Notes: generated by a model from the sequence alone, not told the origin. Shown: positions 1 to 6,044, counted from the stretch's first letter. The stretch is DNA of 6,200 nucleotides from Ignavibacteriaceae bacterium (GCA_031292465.1 JARLHB010000446.1:1-6200); one strand, 5' to 3'. Translations and numbers: made by a program.

Positions 1-7
1 CATTTGT

Positions 8-35
8 ACTACAAGCATTCCACCCCTGACGGGGC
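8..35. repeat. Candidate short intergenic palindromic repeat (CTACAA...CCCCTGACGGGG)
   Basis: The stretch runs from CTACAA to a compact CCCC-TGAC-GGGG hairpin. It resembles the stretch at 951-973 (CTACAA, AT-rich middle, CCTGCG). From memory, similar CTACAA/ATTT/CCCTACGGG units are dispersed between genes in Ignavibacteria and Bacteroidota, where they cause spurious short ORFs of the type YK...P.G. Read in frame from base 1, this stretch gives HLYYKHSTPDGAK then a TAA stop at 40-42. It could therefore be either such a repeat or the last codons of a gene cut by the window edge; I favour the repeat. Membership of a family is inference from two imperfect copies. Confidence 0.4.
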
Positions 36-65
36 TAAATAAATTTCACTAATGAATTATTTTGC

Positions 66-119
66 AAAAGAATATCTTTTATTTTTCTATTTTGAACAAT
101 GTGTATATTTATATAACAT
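66..119 (+). promoter_or_regulatory. Two AT-rich dyads upstream of the GntR gene, possible operators
   Basis: Two inverted repeats lie 35-90 bases ahead of the regulator start. The first is AAAAGA-ATA-TCTTTT at 66-80, with perfect 6-bp arms. The second, at 99-119, is ATGT-g-TATA-TTTA-TATAACAT, an 8-bp dyad with a single bulged G. GntR proteins of the HutC type usually bind short dyads around GT.TA.AC, often in their own promoters, so the second dyad is a reasonable autoregulatory site. No clean promoter could be assigned; TATTTTG at 88-94 is close to the Bacteroidota -7 element TAnnTTTG. The repeats are seen directly; the operator role is inference. Confidence 0.3.
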
Positions 120-153
120 GTTTAAATGTAATTCTTAACTACATAAGGTTATA

Positions 154-900
154 ATGTTCGCTAAGATTGATCATAATAGTCCGTTACCACTGCATGCACA
201 GGTTGAAAAATTACTGCGTGATTTAATTAAACTGTCCGAGTATAAAGAAGGCAAGTTATTACCAAACGAAGTCGATCTGGCAAAGAGGCTTGGTATTTCA
301 AGAAATACCGTTAGGCAGGCTACCAATAAGCTTGTGCTTGAAGGGCTAATCACAAGGAAAAAAGGGATTGGCACTAAGGCAGCTGAAAAGAAAACAGTAA
401 ACACAAAATTAGAAAGCTGGCTTAGCTTTACACAGGAGATGAATGAAAACGGGATCATGTTCAAGAATTATGAAATTTCCGTTGACTGGGTTGAACCTGC
501 TGAGGAGATTGCAAAATTCTTTGGTATCCGCGCCAACAAGCTCGTCTTAAAAATGGACCGCTTAAGAGGCGGGGAAGACGGGCCTTTTGTTTATTTCAGC
601 TCTTATTTCCATCCACGCGTGGGGCTTAAAGGCGATGAAGATTTTTCAAAACCATTGTACCATATGCTGGAAGAACAATATCATACTGTAGTTTCCATAT
701 CCAGGGAAGAAATCCGCGCTATGACGGCAGATAAATTATTAAGTAAAAAACTAAATATGAAAGTTGGCGAGCCAATTCTTTTCAGGAAAAGATTTGTATC
801 GGATATTAATAACAGGCCGGTGGAATTTAATACAGGTTATTATAAAGCCGACAGGTTTGCATATTCCATTAAAATTCTGCGCGGCGAATCAAAAAAATAA
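154..900 (+). CDS. GntR-family transcriptional regulator, HutC/FarR type (UTRA domain)
   Basis: This is a ligand-responsive DNA-binding repressor or activator of the cytoplasm. Residues about 10-75 form the winged helix-turn-helix, with the family signature LPNE (36-39), the recognition region DLAKRLGISRNTVR (41-54), and the wing EGLITRKKGIGT (63-74). Residues about 98-240 form the UTRA effector domain, with conserved GPFVYFSSY (143-151), LYHMLEEQY (168-176), PILFRKRF (207-214) and RPVEFNTGYYKADR (221-234). UTRA members typically sense sugar phosphates, amino-acid derivatives or fatty acids; the ligand here cannot be read from sequence. The 248-aa length is normal for the subfamily. The ATG at 154 is preceded by AAGG at 145-148, 5 bases away, and gives the typical family N-terminus (KIDHNSPLPLHAQVE). 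No metabolic target gene lies beside it; the downstream neighbour is convergent, so its regulon is either upstream of the window or distant. Confidence 0.93.
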   Translation: MFAKIDHNSPLPLHAQVEKLLRDLIKLSEYKEGKLLPNEVDLAKRLGISRNTVRQATNKLVLEGLITRKKGIGTKAAEKKTVNTKLESWLSFTQEMNENGIMFKNYEISVDWVEPAEEIAKFFGIRANKLVLKMDRLRGGEDGPFVYFSSYFHPRVGLKGDEDFSKPLYHMLEEQYHTVVSISREEIRAMTADKLLSKKLNMKVGEPILFRKRFVSDINNRPVEFNTGYYKADRFAYSIKILRGESKK

Positions 901-906
901 TTCTGC

Positions 907-941
907 TTTTTTTTTAATGTACGGCGAAACGCTGTTTCGCC
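907..941. other. T9 run and perfect 8-bp hairpin in the convergent gap
   Basis: Between the two converging stop codons lies a run of nine T (907-915), 6 bases after the regulator stop. It is followed by GGCGAAAC-GCT-GTTTCGCC (923-941), a perfect 8-bp stem with a 3-base loop. On neither strand is the hairpin directly followed by a T tract: on the plus strand the T run comes first, and on the minus strand an A run follows. It is therefore not a textbook intrinsic terminator. The T run alone may aid release of the regulator transcript, and the hairpin may protect or end the convergent messages. The structure is seen; the function is inferred. Confidence 0.4.
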
Positions 942-950
942 AATTTGACG

Positions 951-973
951 CTCTACAATATTTATATCCTGCG
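951..973. repeat. Second, degenerate copy of the CTACAA-type intergenic repeat
   Basis: The stretch CTCTACAATATTTATATCCTGCG resembles the repeat at 8-35: it shares CTACAA, an ATT-containing middle, and a CC(C)TG(a)CG end. It lacks the GGGG arm, so the palindrome is broken. It sits 9 bases after the hairpin at 923-941, which may belong to the same element. Both copies lie outside coding sequence, which fits a dispersed intergenic repeat. Two imperfect copies in 6 kb are weak support. Confidence 0.3.
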
Positions 974-993
974 TAACATGAGTTAATAATACA

Positions 994-3900
994 TTAAGAC
1001 CGGTAACTCTTTTCAATTATTCCAATCTCTTCTTCATTTAATCCGTATAATTCATATACAAGATTGTCAATTTGCCTGTCCAGTGAACTGCATTTATTTT
1101 CCAAATATTCTTTTTCACTCTCTGTCTTTGCAACTGAAATAACTTTTTTTGTCTCAATAATTTGTTCAACTAATTGATCATATTTGATTAATTCATGACT
1201 TTCAATTAATGGGATGGGGAATTGAATAATATCTCTAATCATTATTTGAGGGAAAGTGTCATCAGAAGAAATTTGGAACTTATTAATAAAATACCAACCA
1301 ATTAATTTTGAATTTAAAATAGCCAGAAGTGAAAGGTAAGATATCGGCGAAGAAATTTTCATCTTTAGAATGAACAATAACGTATTGCAGTATGAAGTGT
1401 CATTAGTATATGTTGCGAGTAAAGTATCACCAACAATTTTTCTTATAAGTATCTTTTCTCCAATGAAGTGTTCTTGTTCTCTTGGAGCTGCAAGCCATTT
1501 ACCATATTTTATCCAATTATTATTTGACCATAGAATTTCATACCTGCCAATATGTTTCCCATCATAAAATGGTGCCCAGCTATCATCTTTTTGTAAAAGA
1601 GAACTAAATGGTTTTTCATCTCTAATTTTTTTTGTTTGTGGAGGATTGCCTTTCCCTACTTCATAAACTTTTATTCCAGAATATAAATTGGCAATTTCAA
1701 AAACTTTCATTTTAAAATTATCCATTTTTTCAAGAATTCTTGATTTTTCATCGTTTAGACGAACATTAAAAAAATCTTGTGCATACCATAAATCAGATAA
1801 AATTGTAAACTCTTTAATGGGCTTTTCCAATTTGCTTATTTGTACTTTCTTATTAAAAAGCTTTACTCTTACATTAACTGAATAAAAGTTATTAACTGGA
1901 TTTTCTTTTTTTGTTAATAATAATGTAGTATCAACAACTGCTTTCGAAAATATATTATGAGGTAAAACGACAATCTCTTTTAATGAAGTATTTTTAAACA
2001 AAAAATCTCTTAACGGTTTTGTAAATCCAAGATTTAGATATGTATCTGGAATAATGTATCCTAATATTCCATTTACTTTTATTATGTTAATAGCATTCTC
2101 AATAAATAATATATAGCTTTCACCTTTTAAAGTGAATGTAGCGTATTTTGTTTTCAGATAATCTATTGCTAATCTACTTAATTTTGCTCCATATGGCGGG
2201 TTTCCAACAATGGCATCAAAACCACCACCCTTCATTACTTCCGGAAATGCTTCTCCAAAATTCAAAGGCCTTAGCTTTAACTCATCTTTATTCCCAAATA
2301 AATTACCTTCCAAAATATCAGTACCAATTAAAGAGTTACCGCATATAATATTTTTATTAAGGTTGGGTAATAATTGCTCTTTAAACATAACCCAGGTATC
2401 GTTTGCAGTGGCGGTTGTTTCATCTTCCAGCAATTTAAGATAAAGGGAAAGCTGTGTAACCTCTTTAGCCTGGGAATCCAGGTCAACGCCGTAAATATTA
2501 TTAGTAAGAATTTTCTGCTTTTGTTTTAAGGAAAGGATCCATTTGCCGTCCTGGAAATAGCACCCATCTTTTTTAGCCTGGCCGGGGTTTCCCTGATACC
2601 ATTTTTTATGGTATTCAAGCAGCCTGTCAAAAACGGTTATAAGAAAAGAACCGCTTCCGCATGAAATATCCGCAAATTTCAATTTGGAAATTTCATGCGG
2701 CGTTTTTTCGTCAATTAACTTTCCTATTGTATTATCAACAATATAGTTTACAATGTACTGGGGTGTATAATAAACCCCGCCCGCTTTTCTTACTTCAGGT
2801 TTTTCTTCTATTCTTACTCTTTTTTCGGTAGCAATTACAACCTTGCCGAGAAACCTTTCATAAATAGAACCGAGAATATGAATGGGTATAATGTCAAAGT
2901 TGTAAGGCGAATTAACATGGGCAAGCTCTTTACAAATCTGTGAGAAATTATTATCATCCGGTTCAATAAATTTGCTGTCGTCAACAATATGTTTTTTAAA
3001 GACAACGCCGTTATACTTTGCGTCCAATTTACGGCAGGCAGCCTTAAAATCTTTCCAGGCGCTTTTAGAATCGCCGAACTCGCTTACATAATGATCCGGC
3101 TCAATCAGCTTGTCTTCAAGAAACCTGATGAAGACTAACCTGTCTATAGTTTTTTGCGTCATCTCGGTTAATTGTTCGCTCTCAAGGTAAGGATTGGCTT
3201 TTTTGAATGATTTTGCAAGCGCGTTTCTTATATCATCAAGCTCCTCTAAAAAAGCATCATCTATTGACTGATATCCGCCCTTAAACAATCCTTTCTGAAT
3301 TGCCTTACCTCTTGGTTTGGGCAGGCTTTCTGCAAATTTTTCCAAAGATTTATTTGCAACAGCTTCCCTGCTTAATAGCCAGTAAATTTCAGCAAATTTT
3401 TCTTCGTTGGAATAATCCGAATAATGATATTGAACAATCTTATTTTCCAGTATGTTGGGAATAACAGGCTTAGTCCGGCAATCAAGTATATGCAGTTCTT
3501 CAAAATCGAGAAGGAAGGCTATTTGCGTGCCAGCATTCCAACCATAACGGCATGTCTGAAAATAATCATCTGCATTAAAAAGGTTTCGTGCAGGTTTCTT
3601 TGCTTCGACATAAAATTTTACTTCTCTAAAATCCGGGGTCAGGAAAAAAGCATAGTCAGCTCTTTTCTGAACTCTTCCAACCTGAACGCCCTTTTCAATT
3701 TTTACTTCCTGTTCGTAAGGGTTCTTTTGTTCGTTATGATAAACGTCCCAGCCGAGAGCGTTAAAAAATTTATCAATAAAATCTTTACGCACATCTGCTT
3801 CTGAATAATCAGGTGAGAGGAATTTAGATTCATTTTCTTTAAAATCATTTACAAGGATTTTTATTTGTCGGAAAGCTGTTTCAAAACCGGTCAAATCCAC
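994..3900 (-). CDS. Type IIG restriction-modification enzyme (nuclease, N6-adenine methylase and specificity domain in one chain)
   Basis: This 968-aa protein should both methylate adenine in a specific site, using S-adenosylmethionine, and cut DNA lacking that mark. Residues about 30-140 form a HsdR-N-like PD-(D/E)XK nuclease: RADYAF with D82, then VEAKKP with E99 and K101. Residues about 210-360 form a helical linker. Residues about 372-665 form the methylase: GGVYYTPQYIVNYIV (374-388), motif I DISCGSGSFL (411-420), IYGVDLDSQA (469-478), and catalytic NPPYG (567-571). Residues about 700-900 form a TaqI-like target-recognition domain, with FYDGKHIGRYEI (778-789), EKILIRKI (815-822), LLAILNSKLIGWYF (858-871) and FPQIMIRDI (883-891). 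Helices likely to be coiled follow (905-965). Size and order match Eco57I-like type IIG enzymes, and all catalytic motifs look intact. The listed start is GTG at 3900; TTG at 3894 is an alternative with GAGG 5 bases ahead. The C-terminal half is much more AT-rich than the N-terminal half. PglX of BREX is similar in the methylase part, but the N-terminal nuclease and the absence of BREX genes argue against it. Confidence 0.92.
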   Translation of the reverse strand: MDLTGFETAFRQIKILVNDFKENESKFLSPDYSEADVRKDFIDKFFNALGWDVYHNEQKNPYEQEVKIEKGVQVGRVQKRADYAFFLTPDFREVKFYVEAKKPARNLFNADDYFQTCRYGWNAGTQIAFLLDFEELHILDCRTKPVIPNILENKIVQYHYSDYSNEEKFAEIYWLLSREAVANKSLEKFAESLPKPRGKAIQKGLFKGGYQSIDDAFLEELDDIRNALAKSFKKANPYLESEQLTEMTQKTIDRLVFIRFLEDKLIEPDHYVSEFGDSKSAWKDFKAACRKLDAKYNGVVFKKHIVDDSKFIEPDDNNFSQICKELAHVNSPYNFDIIPIHILGSIYERFLGKVVIATEKRVRIEEKPEVRKAGGVYYTPQYIVNYIVDNTIGKLIDEKTPHEISKLKFADISCGSGSFLITVFDRLLEYHKKWYQGNPGQAKKDGCYFQDGKWILSLKQKQKILTNNIYGVDLDSQAKEVTQLSLYLKLLEDETTATANDTWVMFKEQLLPNLNKNIICGNSLIGTDILEGNLFGNKDELKLRPLNFGEAFPEVMKGGGFDAIVGNPPYGAKLSRLAIDYLKTKYATFTLKGESYILFIENAINIIKVNGILGYIIPDTYLNLGFTKPLRDFLFKNTSLKEIVVLPHNIFSKAVVDTTLLLTKKENPVNNFYSVNVRVKLFNKKVQISKLEKPIKEFTILSDLWYAQDFFNVRLNDEKSRILEKMDNFKMKVFEIANLYSGIKVYEVGKGNPPQTKKIRDEKPFSSLLQKDDSWAPFYDGKHIGRYEILWSNNNWIKYGKWLAAPREQEHFIGEKILIRKIVGDTLLATYTNDTSYCNTLLFILKMKISSPISYLSLLAILNSKLIGWYFINKFQISSDDTFPQIMIRDIIQFPIPLIESHELIKYDQLVEQIIETKKVISVAKTESEKEYLENKCSSLDRQIDNLVYELYGLNEEEIGIIEKSYRS
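2657..2700. repeat. Perfect 11-bp inverted repeat inside the R-M gene, over methylase motif I
   Basis: CCGCATGAAAT at 2657-2667 is exactly the reverse complement of ATTTCATGCGG at 2690-2700. The 22-base spacer contains an inner dyad, CAAATT-TC-AATTTG (2673-2686). In the mRNA this would fold as a long nested stem. One arm encodes part of the DISCG segment of the SAM-binding motif; the other encodes HEIS, about 10 residues earlier. It may be chance similarity of the codons, a hairpin affecting translation of the enzyme, or a protein-binding site. The repeat is directly visible; any function is inference. Confidence 0.6.
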
Positions 3901-4290
3901 CTCAGGAAAATTTTGAAATGTAAATTACAAAAAATCTTAAATATTATGCTAAAGTAAAAGCGCTTAAATTTTAATATACAGATGCAAAATTTGATTATTA
4001 CAAGGAATATAGTAATTTTCACAATTGAAACAGGAACGTTTATAATGCTTTTTATGAAGCCAGGTGTTTGTAATAAAAAAGGTGGATCTTATCAAACCGG
4101 GGCAATACTTCGCCCTAACCGGATCATACTGTATCCCAAAATAATAGAAATCTTACTTTGGACTAAATATATCTTTTACAAAATATCAGGTCCGTGCAAT
4201 GCATGGTAAATAATAAGTGCCGGTAAATTTGTACAAATGATATTTTAAATTAATTCTTTATTAAGTTTTATAAATATATAGAATAACAGT
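3901..4290. other. Divergent intergenic region between the R-M and FapA genes, no supported gene
   Basis: This 390-base stretch should hold the promoters of both flanking genes. On the minus strand a CATAAT sequence about 45 bases ahead of the R-M start could be a -10 element, but no good -35 pairs with it. A self-complementary AAGCGCTT lies at 3958-3965. A small GGGC-N8-GCCC hairpin lies at 4100-4115 between two AACCGG direct repeats. A 75-codon plus-strand frame at 3982-4209 has no ribosome-binding site, no recognisable family and odd composition, and I do not consider it a gene. No RNA gene or mobile element was seen. Confidence 0.6.
4224..4238 (+). promoter_or_regulatory. 12-bp perfect palindrome overlapping a TAnnTTTG element, upstream of the FapA gene
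   Basis: ATTTGTACAAAT (4227-4238) is perfectly self-complementary and lies about 52 bases before the FapA-family start. It overlaps TAAATTTG (4224-4231), which matches the Bacteroidota-type -7 promoter consensus TAnnTTTG. No TTG at the usual -33 distance was found, which weakens the promoter reading. An overlap of a palindrome with a -7 box would suit a repressor site. A related TTGTA-C-TACAA lies at 4-14. Sequence patterns are seen; function is inferred. Confidence 0.3.
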
Positions 4291-5694
4291 ATGCCGGATA
4301 ATTCTAATAGCCGTGTGGGACAATTACTTCAGGTTAATATATCTGAAGATAAGATGAAAGCTTTTCTCTCTTTTGTAAAAACCGATGATGAAAACCCAGT
4401 ACCCGTTTCTGCCAATGATATATATTATGAACTTGATAAAGCAGGTGTAAAATACGGCATATTCACGGATGTTGTAAATGATATAGCCGGCGGGAGTAAA
4501 CGCGGAGAAAAAATATTAATAGCTGCAGGGCACGAACCTATTGACGGCGAAGAAACCAGGTTTGAATTCTTTTTCCCCACGGAAAAATCTCTAAAACCTC
4601 AGATTCAAGAAAACGGACGTATAGATTATAAAGAGATAAATCTTGTTAGCAGTGTTGAAAAAGATATGCTGCTTATAAGAAAAATACCGGCTACCTCAGG
4701 TACTAACGGTGTTGATGTAAGAGGGAATGCGATACTGGCAATTAATGGAAAAGACATAAATGTAGCATTGGGACCCGGCGTTTTCAAGGATGTTGAAACC
4801 AACCTCCTGGTTAAAGCGGGTGTTAGCGGTGTCGTTTTTTACAATCCCAGAAATAATTACATTGAAGTTCAGCAGTTATACGTTATACCGGGTTCCGTAA
4901 ATTATTCAACCGGTAATGTGCGCGTTAATTGTTCTGTAGTAGTAAATGGAGATGTGAAACCAGGATTCTTTATTACTACAAAAAGTAATGTGGATATTAA
5001 AGGCGTGATTGAGGTAGCAAGCATAAAGTGTGAAGGTACATTAAATGTTAAAGATGGAATCATCGGGGACGGGAATCAGGTTATTGCCGTAGGCAGCGAT
5101 ATACATACAGGTTACTTAAACAAAGCCACTATAAAATGCGGGGGAAGCGTTTATGTTGCATCCGAAATACGGAATTCATTTATAGAATGCAACGATGAGT
5201 TAATAATTATGAAATCATTCGGCGTTATTCTTGGCGGAAAAATAACGGCTGCAAATAAAGTTATTGCTCCTTTTATAGGAAATTCATACAGCATTCCAAC
5301 GGAAATTGAAGTTGGTATAATTCCAAAGTATAAAGAACAATACCTTGCCAAGGTAAAGGAAAGATCAGCTGTTAAAAGCCAGTTGGAAGAATATATGCAG
5401 AAGGTAGCGTCACTGTCTAAAAATTCTGCTGATGGGATAATTGATTCACGTCTTGCGGCGGCAGTAAAACAATTGAATGAATACTCTGTTAAATTAGAAA
5501 AAATAAACGAAGAGATAGAAGAAATTGAAAAAGCGTATTTAAATGTTCCTGACCCGGGCGTATATGTTGCCAGAACAATATTCCCCGGTGTTACCATCAG
5601 AATAAAACACCTGGAACTTGAAGTAAAAGAGGAGCATACGCACGTAATGTTCAAAATAGTTGAAGATGAAATTGTATGTCTGCCCTACAGATAA
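4291..5694 (+). CDS. FapA family (DUF342) protein
   Basis: A 467-aa cytoplasmic protein of the FapA/DUF342 family. Residues about 10-190 are the N-terminal domain, with the marks VNISEDKMKAFLSF (15-28), GVKYGIF (52-58), AAGHEPIDGEETRFEFFF (78-95), IDYKEINLV (111-119), and the turn PATSGTNGVDVRG (133-145). Residues about 195-335 form the beta-solenoid: GSVNYSTGNVRV (201-212) starts repeating short strands, followed by GDVKPGFFI (219-227), IKGVIEVASIKCEG (236-249), LGGKITAANKVIAP (314-327) and EIEVG (338-342). Residues about 346-416 are a charged coiled coil rich in K and E, followed by a short C-terminal beta segment (PGVTIRIKHLELEV, 432-445). No signal peptide or membrane segment is seen. In Vibrio vulnificus FapA is linked to flagellar assembly and binds the EIIA-glucose protein, but many family members lie outside flagellar loci, as here, so the role is unknown. 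No Shine-Dalgarno precedes ATG 4291; the start is chosen because the family N-terminus begins about residue 14. Confidence 0.9.
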   Translation: MPDNSNSRVGQLLQVNISEDKMKAFLSFVKTDDENPVPVSANDIYYELDKAGVKYGIFTDVVNDIAGGSKRGEKILIAAGHEPIDGEETRFEFFFPTEKSLKPQIQENGRIDYKEINLVSSVEKDMLLIRKIPATSGTNGVDVRGNAILAINGKDINVALGPGVFKDVETNLLVKAGVSGVVFYNPRNNYIEVQQLYVIPGSVNYSTGNVRVNCSVVVNGDVKPGFFITTKSNVDIKGVIEVASIKCEGTLNVKDGIIGDGNQVIAVGSDIHTGYLNKATIKCGGSVYVASEIRNSFIECNDELIIMKSFGVILGGKITAANKVIAPFIGNSYSIPTEIEVGIIPKYKEQYLAKVKERSAVKSQLEEYMQKVASLSKNSADGIIDSRLAAAVKQLNEYSVKLEKINEEIEEIEKAYLNVPDPGVYVARTIFPGVTIRIKHLELEVKEEHTHVMFKIVEDEIVCLPYR

Positions 5695-5873
5695 TCCATA
5701 CTTGTATTATTTTCCATTCGTTCACTTAAATACCAATATATTCCAATCATTATTAGTTACCATTATGAGTATCCTTTTTAACGATAGGATGTTATTTAGA
5801 ATTATCTTCTTTTGAAGCCGAATTTTTTGTACTGTCATTAAAGTTCTCATCTAAATTCTATATAAATCATACG

Positions 5874-6000
5874 TCATGAAGCAATCTTTGCGGTCTCATT
5901 TTGAGATAAACCAGCTATTATATCCCATTTCCTTGCATTCAAATTCTTTAAAACATTAGAAAACAGCGTGTTTTCTAATTGGCATATCTGTTGACATAAG
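5874..6000 (-). pseudogene. Possible remnant of a helix-turn-helix protein, C-terminal fragment
   Basis: On the minus strand one frame stays open through this stretch and ends at TGA (5874-5876). Its last residues read LKNLNARKWDIIAGLSQNET followed by AKIAS. The pattern W-D-I-I...LSQ.E.AK is like the first helix and turn of HTH domains, for example the end of SatD-like proteins, where a recognition helix would be expected next; here the frame stops instead. There is no ATG in the frame, and upstream it runs into the antisense of the secreted gene. It could be an eroded gene end or chance. The 5' limit given is arbitrary. Confidence 0.18.
5955..5979. promoter_or_regulatory. Perfect 25-base palindrome (11-bp arms, GCG loop) upstream of the secreted-protein gene
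   Basis: ATTAGAAAACA-GCG-TGTTTTCTAAT is fully symmetric. It ends 11 bases before a TTGACA hexamer (5991-5996) and 65 bases before the ATG at 6045. No T tract follows on either strand, so an intrinsic terminator is unlikely. The position suits an operator or activator site ahead of a promoter, but a good -10 at 16-18 bases from TTGACA is missing (TAAAAG lies at a 15-base spacing). Alternatively it could be a hairpin in the leader or an insertion-element end remnant. Symmetry is seen; role is inferred. Confidence 0.45.
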
Positions 6001-6044
6001 AAAGTAGATTTTAAAAGATTGACAATTAATTCGGGACAAATAAA

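Larger units (their letters stand above)
5695..6044. other. 350-base intergenic region ahead of the secreted-protein gene
   Basis: No complete gene is supported here. It holds a small TCTCA-TTT-TGAGA dyad (5894-5906), a perfect 25-base palindrome (5955-5979), two TTGACA hexamers (5991-5996 and 6019-6024), and a possible minus-strand coding remnant (5874-6000). No clear intrinsic terminator for the FapA-family gene is visible after 5694. The length and the palindrome suggest a regulated promoter for the following gene or an eroded gene, or both. Confidence 0.55.

Noticed and set aside
171..464. 97-codon minus-strand frame in the regulator gene
   Set aside because: Antisense of the conserved winged helix; no supporting start signal or motif.
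3424..3804. 126-codon plus-strand frame inside the R-M gene
   Set aside because: Antisense of the conserved nuclease domain codons; low-complexity hydrophobic translation with no family features.
994..3900. BREX PglX or DISARM methylase as an alternative identity
   Set aside because: The protein has its own N-terminal PD-(D/E)XK nuclease and type IIG length and order, and no BREX or DISARM partner genes (phosphatase, ATPase, helicase) lie in the window.
3982..4209. 75-codon plus-strand frame in the R-M/FapA intergenic region
   Set aside because: No ribosome-binding site, no recognisable motif, membrane or signal segment pattern, and it sits where both divergent promoters are expected. Its last residues (YKISGPCNAW) weakly resemble the spurious peptides made by intergenic repeats.
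5151..5654. 167-codon minus-strand frame inside the FapA-family gene
   Set aside because: Antisense shadow of a well-conserved beta-solenoid and coiled-coil coding region; the serine- and phenylalanine-rich translation has no domain signature.
5876..5959. 27-codon plus-strand frame starting MKQSLRSHF
   Set aside because: Too short, no ribosome-binding site, and the opposite strand reads more like protein.
5991..6024. Two TTGACA hexamers as sigma-70 type -35 boxes for the secreted-protein gene
   Set aside because: Neither has a convincing -10 at 16-18 bases; the second would place the -10 over the start codon. A Bacteroidota-type TAnnTTTG element is also absent here.
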